From Bacteroides_D sp963546395 (GTDB taxonomy: Bacteria; Bacteroidota; Bacteroidia; Bacteroidales; CAJPTX01), in NCBI GenBank assembly GCA_963546395.1, contig CAUUMS010000001.1:186001-250000 (forward strand): 64,000 nt of DNA, written 5' to 3'. The notes below the pieces were generated by a model, which did no database searches, was not told the DNA's origin, and was given only the letters and a program-made list of their open reading frames with translations. Of this stretch, positions 32,190 to 39,870 are shown one piece after another (position 1 is the first letter of the stretch; each line of letters opens with the position of its first letter). The position numbers and the translations under genes were made by a program.

Positions 32190-33236
32190 CTAACTCATGA
32201 TGAGCGTTACAAGTTCCTTGTAGACCTCCACGCGGGGCATATCGTGGGCCCCCACCCCTTTTGTGCGGAGGTCCCAGATGCGCAGGTAGCGGATGATGCG
32301 GGCGCAACGCTGTGGCGGGTAGCGGCGCATGGCCTCCATATACTCATTCAGGAAGTAGGGGTTGACCCGCAGCCGGGAGGCTAGCTCGGCACGGGGGTAC
32401 TTGGTGTGGATGATGCCGAGGCGCATGAGGCGATTGAAGTAGCCAAAAAGCGATGCGATCACCATGGGGGGCTCGCCACCCTCACGCTGGCCACCGAGGT
32501 TGATGGCGATGCGCATGGCCTGGGCGTACTGCCCGGCCCCGATAGCCTTGGTGAGCTCAAAGACGCTAAAGTCCTTGCTAAGGCCTATGGCCTGACGCAC
32601 GATGTCGGACGTTATGGTCTTGACCTCGGGGTTCATTCCGATAGAAAGCTTGGTAAGCTCGTTGGCCACGGCGGCCAGATCTGTCCCCAGCTGCTCGGCC
32701 ATCAGCTGCGCCGCCTGCGGCTCGATGCTATACCCCATCTGATGCGCCAGCTCATCGATCCAGGGGGCCACCTCGTAGTCGCGTAGGCGTGCCGACTCGT
32801 AGAGCAGCCCCACGGATTGGGCCCTTTCAGCGAGCTGCTTGAGGGGGGAACTCTTGCCGTGGCCGGTTTTCATTTTCGCCCCAAAGCAGAGCACCAGGAT
32901 AGTACTGGGCACTGGCGCATTGAGGTAATCGACAAGCGGCCCCACATTCCTCAGCTCCTGCGCCTCGCGCACCACCACGAGCAGGTGGTCGCTGCCCAGG
33001 GGCAAACGGCAGGCGAGGTCGACAATCTGCCCCGGGGTGATGTCACGCCCGTAGAGTAGGAACTGGTTGAACGCTTTCTGCTCGGGCGTGAGGACGTGAT
33101 CGACGAGGTGATTCGCAATGCGATTGGTGAAGTAGGGCTCATCGCCGTGCAGCAGGTAGATGGGCTTGAACTGCCGGCTATCGATCTGGGCTATGACGGC
33201 CTGTAGGGCGGATGCTTGCTTGCTGAGCTTGGCCAT
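32190..33236 (-). CDS. holA: DNA polymerase III subunit delta
   Basis: The 348-aa protein is the delta subunit of the clamp loader, which opens the sliding clamp. Its length and sequence follow HolA: the N-terminal QFKPIYLLHGDEPYFTNRIA near 17-36, LVVVREAQEL near 85, the AAA-like domain with GLLYESARLRDYEVAPWIDE, and the C-terminal collar domain. As usual for delta it lacks a working Walker A motif. It starts at ATG 33236, shortly after rimO, and runs into the rhomboid gene. Confidence 0.92.
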   Translation of the reverse strand: MAKLSKQASALQAVIAQIDSRQFKPIYLLHGDEPYFTNRIANHLVDHVLTPEQKAFNQFLLYGRDITPGQIVDLACRLPLGSDHLLVVVREAQELRNVGPLVDYLNAPVPSTILVLCFGAKMKTGHGKSSPLKQLAERAQSVGLLYESARLRDYEVAPWIDELAHQMGYSIEPQAAQLMAEQLGTDLAAVANELTKLSIGMNPEVKTITSDIVRQAIGLSKDFSVFELTKAIGAGQYAQAMRIAINLGGQREGGEPPMVIASLFGYFNRLMRLGIIHTKYPRAELASRLRVNPYFLNEYMEAMRRYPPQRCARIIRYLRIWDLRTKGVGAHDMPRVEVYKELVTLIMS

Positions 33237-33253
33237 GGGCGATGCGGATGACG

Positions 33254-34567
33254 TTACGCGCGGGGCTCCGCCGGGGGGTAGATGGCCTCAAGGTCGTACT
33301 CATCGGAGCCCGTGATGCGCACCCTGGCAATCTGGCCCACCTCCAAGGAATGGGACGGGTCGCGCACGAGCACCTCCCCATCCACGTCGGGCGAGTCGAA
33401 CTGCGTGCGCCCGGTGAACGTGGAGGCATCGACACGGGCATCGAGGATGACGGGTAGCACAGAGCCCACGTGCTGGGCTTTGCGCGCAGCCGAGATGGGC
33501 ATCTGGGCCTGCATGAGGGCATCACGCCGGGCCTGCTTCACCTCCTCGGGAATGGCATCGGGCCAGTGCTTCGCCGCGTGGGTTCCCTCCTCCTCGGAGT
33601 AGGTGAAGACCCCCAGATGGTCGAACTGCACATGATGCACGAAGTCTAGCAGCTCCCGGAAATCGTCCTCCGTCTCGTTGGGGAAACCCGCGATGAGGGT
33701 GGTGCGCAGTGCCAGCCTGGGGATGCTGGCGCGCAGACGATCCACCAGCTCTCGCGCATAGGCTCCCGTGTGATGACGGCGCATGGCCTGGAGCACGGGC
33801 TCGGCAATGTGCTGAAGGGGGATGTCGAGGTAGGGGCACGCCTTGGGCTCGGTGGCGAGCCACTCGATGAGCTCCTCGGGGAATGGGCGTGGGTAGGCGT
33901 AATGCAGCCGAATCCACTCTATGCCCTCGATGCGCGCCAGGGCTTGCAGGAGCGTCACCAGGGCTGTCGCATCGCCCCTATCGTGGCCGTAGTAGGTGAG
34001 CTCCTGGGCAATGAGTATCAGCTCGCGCACCCCTTGCTGGGCGAGTGCCTGGGCCTCGGCCACTAGGGCCTGATGGGGAAAGGAGCGGAAGGAACCCCGG
34101 ATGGCCGGTATGGCGCAGAAGGCGCACTGGCGATCGCACCCCTCGGCAATTTTCAGGAAGGCGTAATGCGAGGGGGTGGATGTGTACCGCGGCTGCCCAA
34201 GCGTGAGATCGGGCGCGCAGTGGAACAGACGAAGCAGGGGGGCCAAATCGCGCGCCCCGAACCAGTGATCGACCTCGGGGATCTCGGCCGCTAGCTCGCT
34301 GGGGTAACGCTGTGATAAGCAACCAAAGACTACCAGCTTGTCGAGATGCCCCGCGGCGCGGAGGGCTGCGGCACGAAGGATGTGATCAATGGATTCCTCC
34401 TTGGCATCGCCGATGAAACCGCAGGTGTTGAGTATGAGCACATCGCCAGGCTGGGTGGTGGCCTCGTAGCTGACCTGCCACCCGCTGGCTCGCAACGCCC
34501 CGCCCAGGTACTCGCTGTCGACCAGGTTCTTGGAGCATCCCAAGGTGTGGATGACGGTTCGCCTCAT
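33254..34567 (-). CDS. rimO: Ribosomal protein S12 methylthiotransferase
   Basis: The 437-aa radical SAM enzyme adds a methylthio group to Asp of ribosomal protein S12. ATG 34567 gives the standard start MRRTVIHTLGCSKNLVDSEY; a TTG two codons upstream is not needed. The N-terminal UPF0004 domain holds its three cluster Cys (HTLGCSKN, LNTCGFIG, VFGCLSQ), the radical SAM domain has EGCDRQCAFCAIP near residue 140, and the C-terminal TRAM domain spans about 365-430. The GCSKNLVDSE start and length favour RimO over MiaB. Confidence 0.95.
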   Translation of the reverse strand: MRRTVIHTLGCSKNLVDSEYLGGALRASGWQVSYEATTQPGDVLILNTCGFIGDAKEESIDHILRAAALRAAGHLDKLVVFGCLSQRYPSELAAEIPEVDHWFGARDLAPLLRLFHCAPDLTLGQPRYTSTPSHYAFLKIAEGCDRQCAFCAIPAIRGSFRSFPHQALVAEAQALAQQGVRELILIAQELTYYGHDRGDATALVTLLQALARIEGIEWIRLHYAYPRPFPEELIEWLATEPKACPYLDIPLQHIAEPVLQAMRRHHTGAYARELVDRLRASIPRLALRTTLIAGFPNETEDDFRELLDFVHHVQFDHLGVFTYSEEEGTHAAKHWPDAIPEEVKQARRDALMQAQMPISAARKAQHVGSVLPVILDARVDASTFTGRTQFDSPDVDGEVLVRDPSHSLEVGQIARVRITGSDEYDLEAIYPPAEPRA

Positions 34568-34610
34568 GCGCAACGCTACGCCCCAGAGGGCTATGAACTA
34601 CTGGCTCGAA

Positions 34611-35552
34611 CTACTCCCCCGCATTGAAGAGCGAGTCGACGAAGAGGACTTTATCGAAGTATTGCAGATCGCCGATGCTCTCGCCCACCCCAATATACTT
34701 GATGGGCACTTGCAGCTGATCGGAGATACCGATGGCGACCCCCCCGCGGGCGGTGCCGTCGAGCTTGGTAAGCGCAAGGGCCGTGATGTCGGTGACGCTC
34801 ATGAACTGCTTGGCCTGCTCGTAGGCGTTCTGCCCCGTACTCGCATCGAGCACCAGGAGTATCTCCTGCGGGGCCTGGGGATCCACCTTCTGAAGGGCCC
34901 GCTTGATCTTAGCGAGCTCATTCATGAGGTTGACCTTATTGTGCAGGCGGCCCGCCGTGTCGATGATGGCCACCTGGGCCCCCTGAGCCTTAGCTGCCAT
35001 GAGCGTATCGTACGCCACGGAGGCGGGATCGGCCCCCATCTGCTGCTTGATGAGATGGGCCCCCGAGCGCTCAGCCCAGACGGCTAGCTGATCGATGGCC
35101 GCAGCGCGGAATGTGTCCGCAGCCCCAATGAAGACCTTCTTACCCTCCTGCCCGAACAGGTGAGCGAGCTTGCCAATGGTGGTCGTCTTCCCCACACCGT
35201 TGACACCAACCACCAGGATAACATGTATGGAGCCCGTGCCCTCTGCGGTCGACTGGGTGGGGGCATCGGCCAGGAGCTCCTGTATCACCTTCCGGAGCAT
35301 GGCGTGTAGCTCCTTCTCGTTGAGATAGCCCTGATCGGCGGCACGCTGGCGGATACGATCGATGATCTTGAGCGTGGTGTCAATGCCCACATCGCTGGAG
35401 ATGAGCACCTCCTCGAGCTCGTCGAGAAAGTCGTCATCTATGCGTGTGCGGCTCGCAATGGCACGTGCGAACCGCGAGAAGAGGTTGGTACGGGTCTTGG
35501 CAAGCCCCTGATCGAGCTCGTCCCGCTTTTTACGGGAGAATAGATTGAGCAT
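34611..35552 (-). CDS. ftsY: Signal recognition particle receptor FtsY
   Basis: The 313-aa GTPase is the SRP receptor that docks ribosomes making membrane proteins. It has the NG domains only: a helical N domain (RFARAIASRTRIDDDFLDEL), G1 VVGVNGVGKTTTIGKLAH near residue 112, the IBD segment with GAADTFRAAAIDQL, G3 AIIDTAGRLHNKVNLMNEL, and TKLDGTARGG near 272. The acidic A domain of E. coli is absent, as usual in this phylum. It starts at ATG 35552 after the terminator-like hairpin at 35698-35735; a TACCTTCG variant at 35577-35584 could be its promoter. Confidence 0.95.
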   Translation of the reverse strand: MLNLFSRKKRDELDQGLAKTRTNLFSRFARAIASRTRIDDDFLDELEEVLISSDVGIDTTLKIIDRIRQRAADQGYLNEKELHAMLRKVIQELLADAPTQSTAEGTGSIHVILVVGVNGVGKTTTIGKLAHLFGQEGKKVFIGAADTFRAAAIDQLAVWAERSGAHLIKQQMGADPASVAYDTLMAAKAQGAQVAIIDTAGRLHNKVNLMNELAKIKRALQKVDPQAPQEILLVLDASTGQNAYEQAKQFMSVTDITALALTKLDGTARGGVAIGISDQLQVPIKYIGVGESIGDLQYFDKVLFVDSLFNAGE

Positions 35553-35576
35553 ACGCGCCGTGCGATAATCCTGGGG

Positions 35577-35584
35577 CGAAGGTA
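35577..35584 (-). promoter_or_regulatory. Possible variant -7 element (TACCTTCG) for ftsY
   Basis: The minus strand reads TACCTTCG 25 nt before the ftsY start, one base off TAnnTTTG. The same variant occurs before aspA (59244-59251) and, as TAACTTCG, before the Na/Pi gene (44895-44902). Confidence 0.3.
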
Positions 35585-35697
35585 AGCAATCTGCTAGGGA
35601 TGGTCGAATTGGCCGGCCCGTGGCGGACGGACTGCCTGTGGCCTACGCGAGGGAGAAGGGGACGGAATGGCTAGGATGCCGAAAGGGTCATGAAAGG

Positions 35698-35735
35698 CTA
35701 CGGGCCCGCTGCGCAGATGCACAGCGGGCCCGTAG
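35698..35735 (-). terminator. Strong hairpin between the L28-L33-DUF4295 operon and ftsY
   Basis: Perfect 14-bp arms CTACGGGCCCGCTG (35698-35711) and CAGCGGGCCCGTAG (35722-35735) with a 10-nt loop lie 25 nt after the DUF4295 stop. The minus strand continues CCTTTCATGA, a weak T-run. Confidence 0.75.
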
Positions 35736-35759
35736 CTAGGGAACGAATCCCAATGCGTG

Positions 35760-35915
35760 TTACTTCTCGCTGAAGAAGTTCTTGATCTCCGTGTTGAGCA
35801 CCATCTCCTCTTTGAAGACGTAGGCCCCGGTCTTAGGCGAGCGGGTCATCTTGATGCATTTGGTACGGATACGCCCTTCCCCTTTCTGGAGCGAGGCTAC
35901 TGCTTTCTTTGCCAT
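35760..35915 (-). CDS. Small basic DUF4295 protein next to L33 and L28
   Basis: The 51-aa protein MAKKAVASLQKGEGRIRTK... ends in EIKNFFSEK and is rich in Lys and Arg. It matches the Bacteroidota-specific DUF4295 family, which is nearly always encoded directly after rpmB and rpmG and is thought to be ribosome-associated because of that context; its function is not proven. The gene starts at ATG 35915, 10 nt after the rpmG stop, and ends just before the 14-bp hairpin terminator. Confidence 0.9.
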   Translation of the reverse strand: MAKKAVASLQKGEGRIRTKCIKMTRSPKTGAYVFKEEMVLNTEIKNFFSEK

Positions 35916-35925
35916 GGTTGTGCTA

Positions 35926-36114
35926 CTACTTTATCTCACGGTGTACGGTGACACGCTTGAGAATGGGATTGTACTTGCGTCGCTCGAGGCGATCGGGCGT
36001 GTTCTTCTTGTTCTTGGTGGTGATGTAGCGCGATGTGCCCGGCAGGCCCGACTCCTTGTGCTCGGTGCACTCGAGGATGACCTGTATGCGCGCCTCCTTG
36101 CTCTTCTTAGCCAT
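35926..36114 (-). CDS. rpmG: Large-subunit ribosomal protein L33
   Basis: The 62-aa protein has the L33 pattern: RIQVILECTEHKESGLPGTS, SRYITTKNKKNTPDRLERRK and YNPILKRVTVHREIK. Only one Cys is present, so this is the zinc-free (C-minus) form. It starts at ATG 36114, 14 nt after rpmB, within the operon rpmB-rpmG-DUF4295. Confidence 0.96.
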   Translation of the reverse strand: MAKKSKEARIQVILECTEHKESGLPGTSRYITTKNKKNTPDRLERRKYNPILKRVTVHREIK

Positions 36115-36128
36115 GGTGCTTGGGAAAT

Positions 36129-36371
36129 CTAGAATGTCTTTATAAGGCCCGCCTTCTGCGCCCGGCGCAAGGCGGTGAGTACGCCCACCTTCGCGATGGT
36201 ACGCATGCCAGCGGCTGACACCTTCAGGGTGACCCAGCGGCTTTCCTCCTCGAGGAAGAAGCGCTTCTGCCGGAGATTTGGGGAGAAGGTACGCTTGGTG
36301 CGCCGCTTGGAGTGCGACACGTTATTGCCTATGCGAACCCGCCGCCCGGTGATTTGACAAACCTTGGACAT
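36129..36371 (-). CDS. rpmB: Large-subunit ribosomal protein L28
   Basis: The 80-aa protein starts at ATG 36371 (MSKVCQITGRRVRIGNNVSH) and has the family marks SHSKRRTKRTFSPNLRQKRF and WVTLKVSAAGMRTIAKVG. The much longer open frame upstream runs into cinA and is not used. One Cys only, so no zinc ribbon. A TACCTTTG promoter element lies at 36411-36418, 40 nt upstream. Confidence 0.96.
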   Translation of the reverse strand: MSKVCQITGRRVRIGNNVSHSKRRTKRTFSPNLRQKRFFLEEESRWVTLKVSAAGMRTIAKVGVLTALRRAQKAGLIKTF

Positions 36372-36410
36372 GGTGTTAGCCTCCGTCGTGTAGATTGCTT
36401 GATAACCCCG

Positions 36411-36418
36411 CAAAGGTA
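36411..36418 (-). promoter_or_regulatory. Bacteroidota -7 element (TACCTTTG) of the rpmB operon
   Basis: The minus strand reads TACCTTTGCGGGG 40 nt before rpmB, inside the short gap after cinA. The -33 region (TTAG, about 18 nt upstream) is weak. Confidence 0.6.
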
Positions 36419-36430
36419 GGTATCTTTTCG

Positions 36431-37729
36431 CTAACAGGCAAACGGGGTGTCCTCCCGCGGGTTGTACCGGTGGTGCGGATAGGCCTCGAGGAGCCTGAGG
36501 CGTAGCATATTCACAGCCTCGTAAACGGCGCGCACCCGGCCGATGTGACGGGGGACATTCACGGTGAGGCACTGCGAGTGCACGCCCGCATGGTCGGCTA
36601 ACGCTAGCCACACGGTGCCGACCGGCGTATCGGAGCCATCGCCCTCGGGCCCAAGGAGCCCTGTGGTGGCAAGGGCATAATCGGCACCCAACTTTTCACG
36701 GGCAGCCTGCGCCATACATTCCGCCACGGGTTGGCTCACGGCTCCATGCTCCGCTAGCATGGATGAGGGCACATCTAGCAGCGATATTTTCACTGCCTCA
36801 CTGTAGGCGACGATACCACCCCGGAAATAGATTGAGGCTCCAGGGAGCTCGGTGAAGGTTGCAGCCAGGGATCCCGCCGTGCAGCTCTCGGCGCAAGCCA
36901 CGGAGAGCCCCTCGCTCGCCAGAATGCGGGCCACGATGCCGGGCAACGTGTCATCGCCCTCCCCGTAGAGCTTATCGGAGACGAGCGTCTTCAGCTCGAC
37001 GGTCAGATTGGCAAGCTCGTTCACCAGATCCGGTGTCGACTCACCTAGGCTATCGATGCGCAGACGGATCCCCTCGGGGCCAGGTAGGTAGGCTAGCGCG
37101 AAATGCTGACGCAATCGGCTCTCCCAGTCCGCTAAGGTATCGGCCAAAAAGGATTCGGCAATGCCATAGATCTTCAGAGTGCGGTGCAAAATGGCGGGAC
37201 GAGGGAGCCGCTCAATGCATGGGGCGACCTGATGCCGGAAGAGCCACTCCATCTCAAAGGGCACTCCAGGGAGGCTGAAGACCATGTGGGAGCCGCGGTG
37301 GAATAGCATGCCGGGGGCTGTGCCGCAGTGGTTCTGTAGCACCGTGCACGTGCTGGGCACCCGGGCCTGATCGCGGTTGCGATCCGTGAGTGGCAACTGG
37401 CGACGCTGAAAGCGTTCCTCGATGCGGTGCAACGTCTCCTCGTCGAGCTGCAACGTGCCCCCGAATAGGGAGAGCAGCACCTCGCGCGTGAAGTCATCGC
37501 TCGTGGGCCCCAGTCCTCCCGTGATGATGGTGACATCATACTCCTCAGCACAGCGCGCTATCAGCTGCTGCATCAGGGCCCGATCGTCGGGTATGGCGTG
37601 CATATGGGCCACTGTGCACCCCAGTTGCAGAAGGCCCTGCGCTAGGAAGCGGGAATTCGTGTCGGCGACCTGGCCCATGGTCAGCTCGGTGCCGATGGCT
37701 ACAATGGCGCATCTGGGTGAGGTAGTCAT
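36431..37729 (-). CDS. cinA: CinA: MoCF-like domain plus nicotinamide-nucleotide amidase domain
   Basis: The 432-aa protein has the full CinA layout. The N-terminal domain (CAIVAIGTELTMGQVADTNS, then TIITGGLGPTSDDFTREV) resembles molybdopterin-binding proteins and carries the COG1058 ADP-ribose pyrophosphatase-like activity in studied members. The C-terminal PncC domain at about 265-425 (GLSVACAESCTAGSLAATFT, YFRGGIVAYSEAVKISLL) deamidates nicotinamide mononucleotide, recycling NAD by-products. The active Ser is in AESCTAG. It starts at ATG 37729, 12 nt after kdsA. Confidence 0.94.
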   Translation of the reverse strand: MTTSPRCAIVAIGTELTMGQVADTNSRFLAQGLLQLGCTVAHMHAIPDDRALMQQLIARCAEEYDVTIITGGLGPTSDDFTREVLLSLFGGTLQLDEETLHRIEERFQRRQLPLTDRNRDQARVPSTCTVLQNHCGTAPGMLFHRGSHMVFSLPGVPFEMEWLFRHQVAPCIERLPRPAILHRTLKIYGIAESFLADTLADWESRLRQHFALAYLPGPEGIRLRIDSLGESTPDLVNELANLTVELKTLVSDKLYGEGDDTLPGIVARILASEGLSVACAESCTAGSLAATFTELPGASIYFRGGIVAYSEAVKISLLDVPSSMLAEHGAVSQPVAECMAQAAREKLGADYALATTGLLGPEGDGSDTPVGTVWLALADHAGVHSQCLTVNVPRHIGRVRAVYEAVNMLRLRLLEAYPHHRYNPREDTPFAC

Positions 37730-37741
37730 GCTGGGGAAGGA

Positions 37742-38590
37742 TTACCGTGAGAGTTCGCAACGGCAACGATACAGGGTCTCCAGTCGGGTTAACATGGCCT
37801 GAGCCCTATCGAGTGGGAGCATATTAGCCCCATCGGAGAGCGCTTTAGCAGGCTCGGGGTGCGTCTCGAAGAAGATGCCATCGGCCATGGAGGCCACAGC
37901 GAGCATCGCCATGTGCTCGATGAGCGCAGGTTGGCCTCCCGTGACCCCTGAGGCCTGGTTGGGCTGCTGCAAGGAGTGCGTCACGTCGACAATGACAGGG
38001 CAGCCGGTCTGCTGCATGACGGGGATGCCACGGAAGTCGATGACCAGGTCGGTATACCCGAACGTGGTGCCTCGCTCTGTGAGCATGACATGCGGATTAC
38101 CCGCCTGCGCGACTTTCTGCGCGGCAAAAGTCATGGCATCGGGTGAGAGGAATTGCCCCTTCTTGATGTTGACGACCCGACCAGTGTGGGCGGCAGCCTC
38201 TAGCAGATCGGATTGACGGCACAGGAAGGCCGGGATTTGCAGCACATCGGCCACCTCGGCAGCCATAGCGGCCTCCTCGGGCAAATGGATGTCTGTGACA
38301 ATGGGGACACCGAGCGCAGCTTTGACATCGGCCAGGATGAGCAGGGCCTCCTGATCGCCAAGCCCCCGGAATGAATCGCCGCGCGAACGGTTGGCCTTAC
38401 GGTAGGAGGCTTTGAACACGAGCGGCAGATGCAACGCATGGCAGGTGGAAACTAGAGACTCAGCCACGCGGAGGGTGACCTCACGGTTCTCCACCACGCA
38501 GGGGCCAGCCAGGACGAGAAAGGTCGTATCGGCCACAGGGTCTGCACACGGAATGGCATGCAGGGTGGCGAGGGCTTGGGTTGTGTGCAT
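37742..38590 (-). CDS. kdsA: 3-deoxy-D-manno-octulosonate 8-phosphate synthase, metal-type by sequence
   Basis: The 282-aa enzyme joins phosphoenolpyruvate and arabinose 5-phosphate to KDO 8-phosphate for the inner core of lipopolysaccharide. Marks are FLVLAGPCVVENREVTLRVA, VFKASYRKANRSRGDSFRG, TDIHLPEE, LTERGTTFGYTDLVIDFRG and DVTHSLQQPN. The Cys in AGPCVVE, together with the His of VTHS, the Glu of FFETHPEP and the Asp of LSDGANM, matches the metal-dependent class (Aquifex type) rather than the Asn-containing metal-free E. coli type. The start ATG 38590 overlaps the rarA stop by one base. Confidence 0.95.
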   Translation of the reverse strand: MHTTQALATLHAIPCADPVADTTFLVLAGPCVVENREVTLRVAESLVSTCHALHLPLVFKASYRKANRSRGDSFRGLGDQEALLILADVKAALGVPIVTDIHLPEEAAMAAEVADVLQIPAFLCRQSDLLEAAAHTGRVVNIKKGQFLSPDAMTFAAQKVAQAGNPHVMLTERGTTFGYTDLVIDFRGIPVMQQTGCPVIVDVTHSLQQPNQASGVTGGQPALIEHMAMLAVASMADGIFFETHPEPAKALSDGANMLPLDRAQAMLTRLETLYRCRCELSR

Positions 38591-39870
38591 TATGACTTGT
38601 AGTATTTGCTTCCCCAGCAGTGGAGCAACCAGCGTCGAGCCTCCTGCTCACGAGGATTGGCCTGCGGCTCGTAGAGGGTTGTACCCTCTAGTCCCTCGGG
38701 GAGGAACTCCTGATCGACGAAATGCTCGGGGTAATCGTGGGCATAACGGTAGCCTTTCCCGTATCCTAAGCGCTTCATGAGCGCAGTGCTCGCATTGCGC
38801 AGATGGAGCGGCACGTCACGCAGCGTGTCCTGCTCCACGAGTTGGAGGGCACGATTGATGGCCAGGTAGGCCGAATTGCTCTTAGGGCTCGAGGCCAGAT
38901 AGATGGCAGCCTGCGAGAGGATGATGCGTGCCTCGGGCATTCCGATGGACTTGGTGGCCTCTTGCGCCGCATTGGCTATGAGCAACGCATTGGGGTTGGC
39001 TAAGCCCACGTCTTCGGCAGCTAGAATCACCATGCGGCGTGCCACGAAGACGGGGTCTTCACCTGCCTGTAGCATGCGAGCCAACCAGTACACGGCAGCA
39101 CTAGGATCGCTACCACGCATGGATTTGATGAAGGCCGAGATGATGTCGTAATGCATGTCGCCCTGCTTGTCGTAGCGGGCTGTCTTGGTTTGCAGCACCT
39201 GCTCCACCGACGCATTGTCTACCTCGATGGTGTCGGACTCCCGGGCATTGTACAGCAACTCCAAGATGTTCAGCAGGCGACGTCCATCCCCGGCGGCGTA
39301 ACCGTACAGGGCCTGGGTTTCCCGCAACGTGAACTGCACCTGCGACAGTAGCGCATCGTTGCGCAGGGCATTATCGGCCAGCTGCTGGAGCTCCTCATGG
39401 GAGAGCGGCTGCAAGGTGTAGACCTGACAGCGCGAGAGCAGTGGGGCAATGACCTCGAACGAGGGGTTCTCGGTGGTGGCTCCTACCAGGGCGACACTCC
39501 CCTTCTCCACGGCCCCTAGCAACGAATCTTGCTGCGATTTGCTGAAACGGTGTATCTCGTCGATAAAGAGCACGGGGGTAGGCCCATCGACGAACTGCTG
39601 TCTGGCCGCCCGCTCGAAGACTTCCCGGAGATCTTTCACACCCGAATGCACGGCACTCAGCGTGTAGAAGGGCCGATGGCTCTCCTGCGCTATGAGCTGG
39701 GCCAGGGTGGTCTTCCCCACCCCAGGCGGCCCCCACAGGATGAAGGGCGAGAGGGAGCCCGTGCGCATCATCCTCCGTATAGGCCCCTGGGGCCCCACCA
39801 GATGCGTCTGCCCGATATACTGATCCAAGGATCGGGGGCGCATCCGCTCGGCGAGCGGAATGCTAGACAT
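38590..39870 (-). CDS. rarA: Replication-associated recombination ATPase RarA/MgsA
   Basis: The 426-aa AAA+ protein acts at stalled replication forks. ATG 39870 gives the family start MSSIPLAERMRPRSLDQYIG. Walker A is ILWGPPGVGKTTLAQLIA near residue 50, Walker B VLFIDEIHRFSKSQQDSL, sensor 1 ALVGATTENPSFEV, and the C-terminal tetramerisation domain has SAFIKSMRGSDPSAAVYWLA and ASEDVGLANP-like AAEDVGLANPNAL. Its start overlaps the end of the sensor gene by 8 nt, so the two are translationally linked despite unrelated functions. Confidence 0.95.
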   Translation of the reverse strand: MSSIPLAERMRPRSLDQYIGQTHLVGPQGPIRRMMRTGSLSPFILWGPPGVGKTTLAQLIAQESHRPFYTLSAVHSGVKDLREVFERAARQQFVDGPTPVLFIDEIHRFSKSQQDSLLGAVEKGSVALVGATTENPSFEVIAPLLSRCQVYTLQPLSHEELQQLADNALRNDALLSQVQFTLRETQALYGYAAGDGRRLLNILELLYNARESDTIEVDNASVEQVLQTKTARYDKQGDMHYDIISAFIKSMRGSDPSAAVYWLARMLQAGEDPVFVARRMVILAAEDVGLANPNALLIANAAQEATKSIGMPEARIILSQAAIYLASSPKSNSAYLAINRALQLVEQDTLRDVPLHLRNASTALMKRLGYGKGYRYAHDYPEHFVDQEFLPEGLEGTTLYEPQANPREQEARRWLLHCWGSKYYKS

